Program-made: the position numbers and the translations under genes
Notes under the pieces: model-generated
What the model was told of the DNA's origin: nothing
The model's database searches: none
What the model saw: the letters and a program-made list of their open reading frames with translations, nothing else
Shown here: positions 38,418 through 48,979 of the stretch, piece after piece
Position numbering within the stretch: the first letter of the stretch is position 1
Layout of the letters: each line of letters starts with the position of its first letter
Assembly: GCF_000470315.2 (NCBI RefSeq)
Contig: NZ_CBRF02000017.1
Span: 1 to 64,000, forward strand
Source: Psychromonas sp. SP041
GTDB lineage: Bacteria > Pseudomonadota > Gammaproteobacteria > Enterobacterales > Psychromonadaceae
Direction: 5' to 3'
DNA length: 64,000 nt

Positions 38418-38541
38418 CATTTTATATTCACTACATAGTGTGCGCGATAGTGAGTATAAAATATTATTATTGAGCTTTGGAAAAACTTTAGCATTAGAAA
38501 TTATCATTTAACATTTTTTACTTTTAAAAAGGAATTTAACA

Positions 38542-39375
38542 ATGAAAAAAACATTATTAGCACTTGGGCTCGCTGTAACAGCTGCAATGCCTGCCTTTGC
38601 AGCCGATTACACGGATGGTGACACGCACAAGAATGATTATAACTGGCTACAAGGTAACTTGATGTATGCCGTGAATGAATTGCCAGGTGAGTCAAATCAT
38701 GATTACTTAGAACTTGAATTTGGCGGACGTTCTGGGATTTTAGATTACTATGGTTATGCTGATGTGTTTAACTTAGCAAGCAGTGATTCTTCAGATAAAG
38801 CTGATTCGGAAAAAATATTTATTAAATTTGCTCCTCGTATATCGCTTGATGGATTAACCGGTACAGATTTATCTTTTGGTCCTGTTCAAGAACTTTATTT
38901 TGCAACTTTATTTAATTGGGGTGGTGGTGGATCTACTGTTTTTGATGCAACTGGTAATGCTATTGAAACTGAAACAGTGAATAACTCGTTTTGGGGTATT
39001 GGTTCTGATGTAATGGTGCCATGGTTAGGTAAAGTAGGTTTAAATTTTTATGCCCTTTACGATTTAAATGAGAAAGATTGGGATGGTTTCCAAGTTTCTA
39101 CTAACTGGTTTAAACCTTTTTACTTCTTCGAAAATGGTTCGTTCTTTTCGTACCAAGGTTATATCGATTATCAATTTGGTGTAGATGATGATTTTGCTGC
39201 ACTTAAAACGGATAACGGTGGTGTTTGGTACAATGGTATTTACTGGCATTCAGAAAACTTTGCTGTAGGTTACGGATTAAAAGCGTTTAAAGATGTTTAC
39301 GGTCTGAGAGATGGTGGTTTTGCAGGTAAAACAACTGGCTTGGGTCATTACTTTGCTGTGACTTACAAGTTCTAA
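38542..39375 (+). CDS. tsx: Nucleoside-specific outer membrane channel, Tsx/OmpK family
   Basis: 277 residues: signal peptide cleaved after AFA (about residue 20), then a beta barrel ending in aromatic Phe (YFAVTYKF). YNWLQGNLMYAVNE, LELEFGGRSG and LDYYGYADVFNL are typical of Tsx/OmpK channels. Position between deoD and deoA supports nucleoside diffusion. AAAGGA lies before the ATG. Confidence 0.92.
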   Translation: MKKTLLALGLAVTAAMPAFAADYTDGDTHKNDYNWLQGNLMYAVNELPGESNHDYLELEFGGRSGILDYYGYADVFNLASSDSSDKADSEKIFIKFAPRISLDGLTGTDLSFGPVQELYFATLFNWGGGGSTVFDATGNAIETETVNNSFWGIGSDVMVPWLGKVGLNFYALYDLNEKDWDGFQVSTNWFKPFYFFENGSFFSYQGYIDYQFGVDDDFAALKTDNGGVWYNGIYWHSENFAVGYGLKAFKDVYGLRDGGFAGKTTGLGHYFAVTYKF

Positions 39376-39423
39376 AAATAGCGACACCTAATCACATTCA
39401 CCTTATCAGTGGTTAGTCTAAAA

Positions 39424-39453
39424 AACTTGCAGGATAATTCTTTATCCTGCAAG
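39424..39453 (+). terminator. Stem-loop after tsx
   Basis: A 13-bp perfect stem ACTTGCAGGATAA with 39441-39453, loop TTCT. No long T run follows. Confidence 0.65.
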
Positions 39454-39559
39454 TCATCTTACCTATAACAACTCACACTCTCTTGAGTTATTTGCAAATG
39501 CATTGTGTATTATTTGCAAATCGCTTAATCAAATACCTATCTATTTTCGGAGTTTGTAT

Positions 39560-40900
39560 ATGATCCTAGTACCCCAAGAAATCATCCGCCATAAACGTGA
39601 TGGAAAAGTATTAACTAATCAAGAAATTAACTTCTTCATTCAAGGTATTACTGATAATAGTATCAGTGAAAGCCAAATCGCTGCCTTTGCGATGGCTATT
39701 TACTTTCAAGACATGAATATGAATGAACGAGTCGCTTTAGCGTCTGCAATGCGCGACTCTGGTGAAGTCTTAGATTGGTCTTCATTGAATTTAAATGGTC
39801 CTATTGTCGATAAACATTCAACGGGTGGTGTCGGGGATGTGACCTCTTTAATGCTCGGACCAATGGTTGCTGCTTGTGGCGGTTATGTACCGATGATCTC
39901 TGGTCGTGGCTTAGGCCATACGGGAGGCACACTAGATAAATTAGATGCTATCCCTGGTTATCAAACTACTGTGACTAACCAACATTTTAGAGACGTTGTC
40001 AAAACAACGGGTGTGGCGATTATAGGGCAAAGTGCCAACTTAGCACCTGCAGACAAGCGCTTTTATGCCACTCGTGATATTACTGCAACCGTTGAATCAA
40101 TCCCGCTAATCACAGCTTCTATTTTATCTAAAAAACTAGCAGCAGGGTTAGATGCGTTAGTCATGGATGTCAAAGCGGGTAGCGGTGCTTTTATGCCCAC
40201 TTATGAACAATCACAACAACTTGCTAATAGCATTGTTGCCGTCGCAAATGGTGCTGGCTGTAAAACCTCTGCTTTAATTACTAATATGGATCAAGTGCTA
40301 GCAAGTAGTGCAGGTAACGCTGTTGAAGTAAGAGAAGCGGTTCAATTCTTAACAGGTGAGTACGTTAATCCAAGATTACATGAAGTCACTATGTCGCTTT
40401 GTGCTGAAATGTTGGTATCAGCAAATCTAGTTGACAATACACAACAAGCATATATAAAGTTACAAGCTGTATTGGGTAACGGTAAAGCTGCTGAGCTATT
40501 TGGGAAAATGGTATCAGGTCTTGGTGGTCCAACTGATTTCGTTGAAAATTACGATGATCATTTGGTTAAGTCTGCCATTATTAGACCTATCTACAGCACA
40601 CAAAGTGGTTATGTCAGTGCAATTGATGCGCGTGAGGTTGGTATGTCTGTCGTTAATATGGGCGGCGGACGTCGTGTCGCGACTGATGCTATCGACTTTG
40701 CGGTAGGCTTAAGCGAGCTAATTAGTATTGGCGATAAGATCGATGCACAAACACCTATTGCGATGGTCCATGCTCAAACAGAGCAGCAATTTATGGAAAC
40801 GCAAAAGAATGTCTTAAATGCTATCCATTGTGCAGATAAGAAAGTGGCTATTGAGCCACAAGTCTACGAAGTTATTCGTGGTAACAATGTTGAATATTAA
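39560..40900 (+). CDS. deoA: Thymidine phosphorylase
   Basis: Splits thymidine/deoxyuridine to base and deoxyribose 1-phosphate. 446 residues from the ATG at 39560 (GGAG upstream; a frame opens 19 codons earlier). [17 protein letters not shown] (phosphate site), [20 protein letters not shown] and [12 protein letters not shown]. Separated from deoC-B-D by the tsx gene, unlike deoCABD of E. coli. Confidence 0.97.
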   Translation: MILVPQEIIRHKRDGKVLTNQEINFFIQGITDNSISESQIAAFAMAIYFQDMNMNERVALASAMRDSGEVLDWSSLNLNGPIVDKHSTGGVGDVTSLMLGPMVAACGGYVPMISGRGLGHTGGTLDKLDAIPGYQTTVTNQHFRDVVKTTGVAIIGQSANLAPADKRFYATRDITATVESIPLITASILSKKLAAGLDALVMDVKAGSGAFMPTYEQSQQLANSIVAVANGAGCKTSALITNMDQVLASSAGNAVEVREAVQFLTGEYVNPRLHEVTMSLCAEMLVSANLVDNTQQAYIKLQAVLGNGKAAELFGKMVSGLGGPTDFVENYDDHLVKSAIIRPIYSTQSGYVSAIDAREVGMSVVNMGGGRRVATDAIDFAVGLSELISIGDKIDAQTPIAMVHAQTEQQFMETQKNVLNAIHCADKKVAIEPQVYEVIRGNNVEY

Positions 40901-41272
40901 AAATAGCACTAGACTATAACTCGTTGTACCTAGTATATCCAAGTGCACCCAGTGAGTTACAACTCGTTAAGTTATAACTCACTAAGCTATCCCTGAATTA
41001 TTAAAAACAAGGCTATTTTCCTGCCTTTACTAAAAATGTTTTTGGCGATAGATGAATAGTTGAACTTAAATAATAAACGACTAATAACAACATATTATGT
41101 TAACTAGCTTAAAATATTTTTTAAATGTAGATTTATTAAAGATTTGCTAGTAACAAAAAATAACCACACTCTTTATACTAGTTGAATTCAAGCTACCTTA
41201 TTTTGTAACCTCGGAAATTACATTTTAAGGTGGCTTGAGTTCCATTAGAGTTTCAATACAAAGGAATAAAAA
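40901..41272. other. Intergenic region deoA-add with two inverted repeats
   Basis: No gene. GTGAGTTACAA (40952-40962) pairs with 40972-40982, a likely end of the deoA transcript. A larger imperfect hairpin lies at 41184-41242. No purine riboswitch core was found. Confidence 0.5.
41184..41242 (+). promoter_or_regulatory. Large imperfect hairpin in the add leader
   Basis: Two 25-base arms (41184-41208 and 41218-41242) with 20 positions paired plus G-U pairs, loop CCTCGGAAA, ending 30 bases before the add ATG. It could be an RNA control element, a protein operator or a small mobile repeat. Confidence 0.5.
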
Positions 41273-42274
41273 ATGATCACTAAAAATCTACCTCTAACTG
41301 ATATACATCGACATTTAGATGGCAATATTCGTATTGAAACTATTTTACAATTGGGTCAAAAATTTAATCTAACATTACCTGCTACTAACATTGAAACATT
41401 GCGTCCATTTGTACAGGTCATTGAAACTGAACCAAATTTGGTGGCTTTTTTATCTAAATTAGACTGGGGTGTTGCTGTTTTAGGTGACTTAGATGCTTGT
41501 TATCAAGTGGCTTATGAAAATGTTGAAGATGCTAAAAATGCTCGCATTGATTATACGGAACTGCGTTTCTCTCCGTATTACATGGCGTTGAAGCATAACT
41601 TACCTGTTCAGGGCGTTGTTGAAGCGGTTGTCGCCGGCGTTGCTGCTGGTAGTAAAGACTTTAACGTTAAAACTAATTTAATCGGTATTATGAGCCGTTC
41701 TTACGGTACAGAAGCATGCCAAATTGAATTAGATGGGCTGCTTAGTCAAAAAGATAAATTGGTTGCTATCGATTTAGCGGGAGACGAATTAGGAAAACCT
41801 GGTGACTTATTTGTTAATCACTTTAAACAAGTACGTGATGCTGGCTTACGTGTAACAGTGCATGCAGGTGAAGCTGCTGGACCTGAAAGTATATGGCAGG
41901 CAATTCAATCATTGGGTGCTGAGCGTATTGGTCACGGTGTAAAAGCAATCGAAGATCTTAAATTAATGGATTATCTTGTAGCAAACAATATTGGTATTGA
42001 GTCTTGTATTACTTCGAATATACAAACCAGTACCATTGCTGATATTACTCAACACCCTATTAAGACATTCTTAAACCACGGTGTGATGGCATCACTTAAT
42101 ACTGATGACCCAGCAGTAGAAGGGATTGAGTTACCTTTCGAGTATGAAGTTGCCGCGCCTAAAGCAGGTTTGTCTCTTGAGCAAATAAAACAAACACAAA
42201 TTAATGGCTTAGACATCGCATTCTTATCAGCAGCTGAAAAACAAGCTTTGCGTGATATTGCAGCGAAACGTTAA
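41273..42274 (+). CDS. add: Adenosine deaminase
   Basis: Turns adenosine/deoxyadenosine to (deoxy)inosine, a DeoD substrate. 333 residues, E. coli length. Zinc ligands in [11 protein letters not shown], catalytic [18 protein letters not shown] and [14 protein letters not shown] lies before the ATG. It closes the nucleoside cluster. Confidence 0.97.
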   Translation: MITKNLPLTDIHRHLDGNIRIETILQLGQKFNLTLPATNIETLRPFVQVIETEPNLVAFLSKLDWGVAVLGDLDACYQVAYENVEDAKNARIDYTELRFSPYYMALKHNLPVQGVVEAVVAGVAAGSKDFNVKTNLIGIMSRSYGTEACQIELDGLLSQKDKLVAIDLAGDELGKPGDLFVNHFKQVRDAGLRVTVHAGEAAGPESIWQAIQSLGAERIGHGVKAIEDLKLMDYLVANNIGIESCITSNIQTSTIADITQHPIKTFLNHGVMASLNTDDPAVEGIELPFEYEVAAPKAGLSLEQIKQTQINGLDIAFLSAAEKQALRDIAAKR

Positions 42275-42298
42275 GCCTTTCGCTTTTAATATTGAGCT

Positions 42299-42338
42299 AA
42301 ATATAAGCATGGTTAATGTGTTAACCATGTTTATATTT
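42299..42338 (+). terminator. Terminator of add
   Basis: An 18-bp stem (one G-U) from AAATATAAGCATGGTTAA to 42321-42338, loop TGTG, ending in TTATATTTT. Confidence 0.8.
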
Positions 42339-42627
42339 TAAAGTTGCTTTTAATATTCATTGCCATTGTATTTTTGTTGCATCAGCCTTTAATAACTACT
42401 TTTCTGGTAATGTATTCGTAAATAAAGCTTTTGATATCATGTCTTTAACTTTAACCTGTTTATTCCTCTTAAAATAAACATAACAACAGACCCTGAGTTG
42501 GTTATTTAGGCTTCAATAACTGTCATCTCCTAAAACTTGATCAATACTCATCATAAACTTATTTTTTAGTCATATTTTTTCTGGCTCATATCGATTTTCC
42601 ATTGCCTGCTCATAGCAATTTAACATA
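42339..42627. other. Convergent intergenic region add / peptide importer
   Basis: AT-rich and non-coding; together with the add terminator it makes about 350 bases without a gene. Nothing else recognised. Confidence 0.4.
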
Positions 42628-43425
42628 TCAATCATGGTCGATAAATTGTTCAATGACTGCTCGATCGTAACCCTTTGAGGCTAAATTAAGTTGCAAAGTA
42701 TACGGATCTTTAGCATCTGTTTTCCCTTGCTGATCAACCTGCAAAAGTTCGACAAGTTTACCATGTTGCATAACCGCAATTTGTTCACACATGTAGGATA
42801 CGACTGCCAAATCGTGACTCACTAATATGTAAGTCAAAGATAATTCTTCGCGTAATTGATTCAATAAATTGAGAATCTCAGCCTGTATGGAAACATCGAG
42901 TGCAGAGGTCGGTTCATCAAGTAATAAAATTTTAGGTTCTAAAATTAAAGCACGAGCAATTGCAACACGTTGACGTTGCCCACCAGATAACTGATGTGGA
43001 TAACGAAATCGAAATTTATTGGGAAGGGCGACCTGCTCCATCACTTTTGCAATACGTTGTTCGGTGTTTTTAAAACCATGAATAGCAAGTGGTTCTGCGA
43101 GTATTTTGTCGATGGTATGGCGAGGGTGAAGCGATGCATAAGGATCTTGGAATACCATCTGTACTTTTTTATAAAAAGCTTTACTACGAGCACTTTGTAA
43201 TGACTCTCCTTCCAGTAACATTTGTCCATCACAATGCGTATTCAACCCGGCAAGGGCACGTAAAATTGTTGACTTTCCTGAGCCTGATTCACCAACTAAT
43301 CCAAAAGACTGTTGAGCGGGAACGGTAAAAGAAACATGATCGACGGCTTTTACTAATTCGTCACCGCTACCGAAATGAATCGATAAATCATTGATTGTGA
43401 TGGCGGGTATTTTAGGGTCGGTCAT
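42628..43425 (-). CDS. Peptide ABC importer ATP-binding protein (DppF/OppF-like)
   Basis: 265 residues. Walker [27 protein letters not shown], signature LSGGQRQR, Walker [13 protein letters not shown] and switch SHDLAVV. Shorter than E. coli DppF (about 330) because the C-terminal extension is short. Its start overlaps the preceding ATPase by four bases. Last gene of the operon. Confidence 0.9.
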   Translation of the reverse strand: MTDPKIPAITINDLSIHFGSGDELVKAVDHVSFTVPAQQSFGLVGESGSGKSTILRALAGLNTHCDGQMLLEGESLQSARSKAFYKKVQMVFQDPYASLHPRHTIDKILAEPLAIHGFKNTEQRIAKVMEQVALPNKFRFRYPHQLSGGQRQRVAIARALILEPKILLLDEPTSALDVSIQAEILNLLNQLREELSLTYILVSHDLAVVSYMCEQIAVMQHGKLVELLQVDQQGKTDAKDPYTLQLNLASKGYDRAVIEQFIDHD

Positions 43426-44300
43426 ATTAATTTACCTTGTGCATTTAAAGTTCCATCCAACCAACTATCTTGGCGTTGCAGTGTCGCTATAGGTTGCCCC
43501 TTAATTGCATTATTTGGTAGGCAAGAAAGTAGACCTTTGGTATAAGGGTGTTGTGCTTGGTCGAGTTTGCTGGCTTCAAGTTCCTCTACAATTCTTCCTG
43601 CATACATGACCAATATACGATCGCAGAAACTGGCAACTAAGGGCAAGTCGTGTGAGATTAAAATAAGTCCCATACCACGCTCTTTGACGAGGTCGTCCAT
43701 AATCGCTAATACTTGTAATTGTACGGTTACATCGAGTGCTGATGTCGGCTCATCGGCAATTAACAGATCAGGACTGGACAGTAGCATCATGGCAATCATA
43801 ATACGTTGTCCCATGCCTCCGGATACTTCGTGAGGGTAGGTATTAAAAACTCGTTGTGGATTTCGAATGCGAACAGCTTCAAGCATTTCAATACAGCGGG
43901 ATATCGCTTGTTTCTTAGATACTTTCATTTGAATTTGGCAGGCTTCAATCATTTGTTTACCAACGGTCATTACTGGATTGAGTGAGTATTTAGGATCTTG
44001 CATCACCATCGAAATACGTTTACCGCGGATCTCTCGATAATCACGAGCGGACAAACCTTGTAAATCTACGCCATCAAAAAAGAGTTTTTCGGCGGTGACA
44101 TTACCTGGGCTCAATCCTAATATAGCACGGCCTGTTTGTGATTTTCCTGAACCTGATTCACCTACAATGGCTATTTTCTCATGGCCCATTTTAAAAGAGA
44201 TATCACGCACCGCATGAACTGAACCATGTACCGAGGGGAATTCAACATTGAGATTTTTCACTTCCAGTAAGTGATCATTGTTATTACCGATATAAGTCAT
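43422..44300 (-). CDS. Peptide ABC importer ATP-binding protein (DppD/OppD-like)
   Basis: 292 residues. Walker [11 protein letters not shown] (Gln follows Ser where Thr is more common), [19 protein letters not shown], signature [12 protein letters not shown], Walker [13 protein letters not shown] and SHDLPLV. The C-terminal [12 protein letters not shown] is the oligopeptide-transporter tail. It overlaps the permease gene by one base. Confidence 0.9.
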   Translation of the reverse strand: MTYIGNNNDHLLEVKNLNVEFPSVHGSVHAVRDISFKMGHEKIAIVGESGSGKSQTGRAILGLSPGNVTAEKLFFDGVDLQGLSARDYREIRGKRISMVMQDPKYSLNPVMTVGKQMIEACQIQMKVSKKQAISRCIEMLEAVRIRNPQRVFNTYPHEVSGGMGQRIMIAMMLLSSPDLLIADEPTSALDVTVQLQVLAIMDDLVKERGMGLILISHDLPLVASFCDRILVMYAGRIVEELEASKLDQAQHPYTKGLLSCLPNNAIKGQPIATLQRQDSWLDGTLNAQGKLI

Positions 44301-45220
44301 TAATGTTGACCTCCTGATTTAGGATCTAAGACATCGCGTAGACCGTCACCAAGAAGGTTAAAGCCAAGTGCCACGGTAAAAATGGCAAGGCCAGGAAAAG
44401 TGGCTAACCACCAGTAACTGAGAATATAGTCGCGTCCTTCTGCAATCATTGCACCCCATTCAGGTGTTGGAGGCTGTGCACCTAAACCAAGGAAACCTAA
44501 ACCAGCGGCGGTTAAAATAATGCCCGCCATATCTAAGGTGACGCGGACAATCAGTGACGATAAACATAGTGGCATGATATGGCCTGAAATTAATCGCCAA
44601 TGACTTGCGCCTTGTAGTTTTGCCGCTGCTAAGTAATCGGTATTACGAATCGTTAATGTCTCGGCTCTGGCGAGTCGTGCGTAAGCGGGCCAAGAGGTGA
44701 TTGCAATCGCGAAAATGGCCGACTCTAAACCTCGACCTAATGCTGCAGCGAGTGCTAATGCGAGCACTAATTTAGGAAAAGCGAGAAATACATCAGTAAT
44801 ACGCATTAATAAGATATCAACCCAACCACCAAAGTAGCCAGAAACAGTACCGATAATAAAGCCTAATATTGGGGCGGTGAAAATCACTAAGGCAACGATA
44901 ACCAGTGTTATGCGGCTACCAATAACAATGCGACTAAACACATCGTTAGCTTGGCCATCGGTGCCAAACCAATGCTCAGCAGAGGGCGGTAGAAAACGCG
45001 CATTTTTAAGGGCGTCACCTGTTAGTCCACTGCTAATACCTTCGGGGGCAATATACGGGGCAAATAGCGCTATTAATAGCAGCGTAAGCACAATAACAAA
45101 ACCAATCATAGCGAGAGGATTATGATAAAAGCGTAGCCAACCTAAATAGCCACGTCCAAATGCTGCTTGTGTTCTTGAATCTGGGTTTTCGGCTAACAGC
45201 CAACCTTTTAACTCCGTCAT
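44300..45220 (-). CDS. Peptide ABC importer permease (DppC/OppC-like)
   Basis: 306 residues. Cytoplasmic N-terminal segment, first helix at about 37-57, a periplasmic loop with HWFGTDGQANDVFSRIVIG, then five helices. The EAA loop reads YLAAAKLQGASHWRLISGHIMP (split). GLGFLGLGAQPPTPEWG is the family signature. Confidence 0.92.
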   Translation of the reverse strand: MTELKGWLLAENPDSRTQAAFGRGYLGWLRFYHNPLAMIGFVIVLTLLLIALFAPYIAPEGISSGLTGDALKNARFLPPSAEHWFGTDGQANDVFSRIVIGSRITLVIVALVIFTAPILGFIIGTVSGYFGGWVDILLMRITDVFLAFPKLVLALALAAALGRGLESAIFAIAITSWPAYARLARAETLTIRNTDYLAAAKLQGASHWRLISGHIMPLCLSSLIVRVTLDMAGIILTAAGLGFLGLGAQPPTPEWGAMIAEGRDYILSYWWLATFPGLAIFTVALGFNLLGDGLRDVLDPKSGGQH

Positions 45221-45275
45221 TTTTGAGAAACCTTGTTAGCACTTCTGGATGAGAAATGTTTAATAATATGCATGC

Positions 45276-46343
45276 TTATTTTACTCTCGGATCAAAGACT
45301 TTATAGAGTAAATCAGAGGTTAAATTTAACAGTATAAAAACGAAACCGATGACGATCGTGCCCCCAAGCACCGCATTCATGTCTGCTGCGAGTAGGGCGT
45401 CGGTAATGTAACGGCCTAATCCCGGCCAAGAAAATACAATTTCTGTTAACACTGACCCTTCTAAGAGAGAAGCATAGGTCAGAGCGATAACAGTGATCAA
45501 AGGAACCCAAGCATTACCGAGTGCGTGTTTCCAAATAATAGCGGTTTCAGAAACCCCTTTTACTCGTGCAGTAATGACATATTCTTGATTAAGTTGATCA
45601 AGCATAAAAGATCGCGTCATACGGCTGAGGTAGGCAATACTGTAATAGGAAAGTAAAGAAGCGGGTAGAATAATATGGGCAAAGGCATCTTTAAAGGCCC
45701 CCCAATCCTGTGCTAATACGGTATCGATTAATACCATATTGGTCACTTTCGGAAGCGTATATTCATACATCACACTGAGTCGACCTTCTGGTGCGGCGAC
45801 CCAATCTAAATGTTGATAAAAAACAACAATGGCGATCATTGCTAGCCAAAATATCGGGGCACTATGTCCAATCAATCCAAAAATTCGAACCAGATTATCT
45901 TGCCATTTATTCTGATTGACGGCTGCAATGACTCCCATTGGAATACCAATTAGCATGCCAAAAATAGTGGCGAGGGTAGCCAGTTCTAGAGTTGCTGGAA
46001 AATAGTTAAGGATATCATCGGTGACTAAGTTTGCAGTACGGACAGAGGTACCTAAGTCGCCATGTAATACACCGTTAAGATAGTAGAAAAACTGCGTGAT
46101 AATAGGTTTATCTAGCCCCATTTCAATATATGTGGCTTGATAGAGTGCTTCAGGTGCTTTATCACCAATCACAGCAATAACGGGATCCGTTGGCATCATT
46201 CGACCAATCACAAAGGTGAGTAATAATAAGCCGAAGAAAGTCATCGCCAACATGCTGAAAAAGTGGATGAATGGTTTTGCTTTTTTAGTATAAAAAGAAG
46301 AAAGGGCAGCCTGATAACTGCCCTTTGATAATGAACTTCCCAT
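45276..46343 (-). CDS. Peptide ABC importer permease (DppB/OppB-like)
   Basis: 355 residues, about six helices plus an N-terminal extension of roughly 30 residues. GDLGTSVRT, GHSAPIFWLAMIAIVVFY and the EAA-type loop YVITARVKGVSETAIIWKHA are typical. Its start overlaps the stop of the binding protein gene (TAATG). Confidence 0.92.
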   Translation of the reverse strand: MGSSLSKGSYQAALSSFYTKKAKPFIHFFSMLAMTFFGLLLLTFVIGRMMPTDPVIAVIGDKAPEALYQATYIEMGLDKPIITQFFYYLNGVLHGDLGTSVRTANLVTDDILNYFPATLELATLATIFGMLIGIPMGVIAAVNQNKWQDNLVRIFGLIGHSAPIFWLAMIAIVVFYQHLDWVAAPEGRLSVMYEYTLPKVTNMVLIDTVLAQDWGAFKDAFAHIILPASLLSYYSIAYLSRMTRSFMLDQLNQEYVITARVKGVSETAIIWKHALGNAWVPLITVIALTYASLLEGSVLTEIVFSWPGLGRYITDALLAADMNAVLGGTIVIGFVFILLNLTSDLLYKVFDPRVK

Positions 46344-47947
46344 TATTTCTTCACAACGTCTTTGTAAGAGTTACTATCGAAGGATGGACCTAATACAAAT
46401 CCATCGATGTTAGCGCGCACACCAGCAACTTCTTGTTCTTGCATAACAAAAGCGAAAGGTGCTGTTTGTTGATGTTCCTTTTGAATTGCTAAATACATCG
46501 CTGCACGTTTATCAGCATCGCGTTCGACTAACGCGGCAAGCGTATCTTTAGTCATTTGCTCGGGCGCGTAGGCATTACGCCAAGCGACTGGTTTTGATTT
46601 CGCATCATCACTATTGTCTAAGTTCTTAGCAAAAGTATCTGCATTGGTATGTGGGTCTTGATAATCTGGGCCCCATGTACCAAAGAATAGTTGATGTTTA
46701 CGTGCACGGTATACCGTTAGAACCTGTTTACCATCCATAGGAATTAACTTAACCTTGATACCTACTTTAGCAAAGGTTGTTTGAATTGATTTTGCCGTAT
46801 CGACACGTATAGGGCTGTTTCGAACGATTAACTCAACATCGAAACCATCAGGATAACCGGCTTCAGTTAATAACTCTTTTGCTTTTTCAACATCTAATGA
46901 GAAAGGTTGATCTTCCAATGCACCAAGGAAACCTTTAGGTAGAAATGCCTGTTGTATTTGACCACGCCCATCCCAAACTGTATCTGCTAACCCTTTGTAA
47001 TCGATTAGATATTTAAGCGCTTGCTGCACTTTAGGTTTAGCTAAGATAGGATCTTTCATATTCATTGAAAGGTAATAAAGCGTCCCTTTACCTTTTTTAA
47101 TTAACTTAATCTCTTTATTATCTTCAACACTTTTTAACTGTTCGGTTTCGAGATTACGGGCAATATCAATATCGCCTTTCTCAAGTAATAATTGTTGAAC
47201 GGAAGATTCACCAATATGACGAAGAAACACATTTTTCATTGCCGGAACACCATTCCAGTAATTTTGATTGGCACTTAATACAACAATCTCAGACGGCTTC
47301 CATTGCTCTACTTTGAAAGGACCAGAACCAGCATAATGAGTACGTAACCAAGCAAGCCCCATGTCACCATCGACTGCATGTTTCATGACTTCTTCTTTAT
47401 CTACAACTGACGCAATGGTTGCGGTTAAACAGTACAAAACGAAAGTTGGTGCGTAGGCTTTATCGGTTTCAAAGACGAGTGTATCTGCATCAATGGCTTT
47501 GACTTTGTCTTTTACATTGGTTTCGTTAAGACCAAATTGCGTTAATATAAAACCAGGCGCTTTATTGAGGATAACCGCACGTTGTAATGAAAATGCAGCA
47601 TCTTCAGCGGTCATTTCATTACCGGAGGCGAATTTAATCCCTTTGCGAATTTTAAAAGTAAAGGTTTTACCATCTTCGCTGATTGTCCAACTTTCGGCTG
47701 CTTGGCCAAATATTTTTGAGACATCATTTGGATCGTAACTAATTAAACGATCGTAAGTATTACCGATAACTTCAGAGCCAGAAAATTCAAAGGCTTCCGC
47801 GCTATCTAACGTAATAATGTCATCGAATTGCCAGCCTACAACTAAAGAATCTTTAGGTGTCGCTGCTGATACCGTTCCTGTAGAAAGCGCAAGGGCTAAA
47901 CTAGTCGCTCCCGCTAGATGGCGTGCTTTTTTAAAAAGTGACTTCAT
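46343..47947 (-). CDS. Periplasmic peptide-binding protein (family 5)
   Basis: 534 residues with signal peptide ending VSAATP (about residue 28). Family 5 signature: VVGWQFDDIITLDSAEAFE, ESWTISEDGKTFTFKIRKGIKFASGN (split) and LIDYKGLADTVW. Binds the peptide for the permease pair downstream. The co-encoded dipeptidase suggests short peptides, perhaps dipeptides with unusual residues (inference). Confidence 0.93.
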   Translation of the reverse strand: MKSLFKKARHLAGATSLALALSTGTVSAATPKDSLVVGWQFDDIITLDSAEAFEFSGSEVIGNTYDRLISYDPNDVSKIFGQAAESWTISEDGKTFTFKIRKGIKFASGNEMTAEDAAFSLQRAVILNKAPGFILTQFGLNETNVKDKVKAIDADTLVFETDKAYAPTFVLYCLTATIASVVDKEEVMKHAVDGDMGLAWLRTHYAGSGPFKVEQWKPSEIVVLSANQNYWNGVPAMKNVFLRHIGESSVQQLLLEKGDIDIARNLETEQLKSVEDNKEIKLIKKGKGTLYYLSMNMKDPILAKPKVQQALKYLIDYKGLADTVWDGRGQIQQAFLPKGFLGALEDQPFSLDVEKAKELLTEAGYPDGFDVELIVRNSPIRVDTAKSIQTTFAKVGIKVKLIPMDGKQVLTVYRARKHQLFFGTWGPDYQDPHTNADTFAKNLDNSDDAKSKPVAWRNAYAPEQMTKDTLAALVERDADKRAAMYLAIQKEHQQTAPFAFVMQEQEVAGVRANIDGFVLGPSFDSNSYKDVVKK

Positions 47948-48004
47948 ATTGTTATCTCCGTATTTCCTGACGGTGAGGCCAAGGGATTTATTTCCAATGT
48001 GTTG

Positions 48005-48979
48005 TTAACACCAAACTTTTTGGGCTAGGGTGTTCATGTTTTTTCCATAGATAGCAGCGATATCAGATTGTGTGTAACCGCGTTTTTCAAGTAGTACTGA
48101 CATTTCTAAAAAACGTTCTGGTGGGGCGAATAAAAGATTTAAAAATCCATCATTTGATTTACTGTAACCGTGTTCAGGTGGCCACCAAAGATTCGTATCT
48201 AAACCTTCTGACCCATCATCTAAATGATTATCGTAAACATAATCTAAGCCGACACCAACATGCGATGGCCCAATTAATTGAACGAGATAATCGATGGCTT
48301 CCACCATACTTTCAGCGTTAGCTTGTGGGGAGTTTAAGAATCGCGCTACGCCATTTATGCAAACTACGCCACCGCTAGCTGCGCAGGCTTGTAGTTGATC
48401 ATCTCGATAATTTCGTCCGTGATCTTTGAGTGCGCGAGGATTGCCATGGCTAATGATCACTGGTTTATCTGAATATTCGAAAATTTCCATACTGGTGCGG
48501 TATCCGGTATGGGAAACATCCATAAACAATTTATTGGCATTAATAGCATCTACGATGTCTCGGCCTTTAGGCGTTAAGCCAATGTCTTCATCGTGACAAC
48601 CACCCGCAAGAGAATTACTGCGGTTGTAGGCTAAATGTATTTGTCGTACGCCAAGTTTTGCAAGTAATCCGACCATCGCAGGGCTTTCATGTAACGGGAC
48701 GCCACCTTCTAAATCAAAGGAAACGGCTAATTTACCTTCGCGTTGGGCACGTTCAACATCGGCAAAACTTTCTACTTGTATTAAAAAACCGAGTTCGCTG
48801 ATGCGCTGTCTAAATCCTGCTATTATCTGAATAATGTCACTCAGTGGATTAAAGTCCATCCCGATATTGATTGAAATATAATAGGCGCCACAGTCTATAT
48901 GGCGTTGTAGCGATGCTAAATCGTACTCTGGAATTAAAGGAACGCAAGTATGAGCATCCCAAACAGGTATTGTTGTCAA
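48005..48979 (-). CDS. M19-family (renal-type) dipeptidase with altered metal motif
   Basis: 324 residues, no signal peptide, so cytoplasmic. M19 fold: bridging Glu91 in FDLEGG, His157 in DVSHTGY, His178 in ISHGNPRAL, Arg189 and Asp246 in GVGLDYVYD. The first metal motif, normally HxD, reads DAHTC with Cys12 where Asp is expected. M19 enzymes cut dipeptides, often tolerating D-residues at the second position. It heads the peptide importer operon, implying uptake followed by hydrolysis. Confidence 0.9.
   Translation of the reverse strand: MTTIPVWDAHTCVPLIPEYDLASLQRHIDCGAYYISINIGMDFNPLSDIIQIIAGFRQRISELGFLIQVESFADVERAQREGKLAVSFDLEGGVPLHESPAMVGLLAKLGVRQIHLAYNRSNSLAGGCHDEDIGLTPKGRDIVDAINANKLFMDVSHTGYRTSMEIFEYSDKPVIISHGNPRALKDHGRNYRDDQLQACAASGGVVCINGVARFLNSPQANAESMVEAIDYLVQLIGPSHVGVGLDYVYDNHLDDGSEGLDTNLWWPPEHGYSKSNDGFLNLLFAPPERFLEMSVLLEKRGYTQSDIAAIYGKNMNTLAQKVWC

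Noticed and set aside
40901-41272. Adenine riboswitch upstream of add
   Set aside because: The conserved purine-riboswitch core and three-helix layout were not found; only a simple long hairpin is present.
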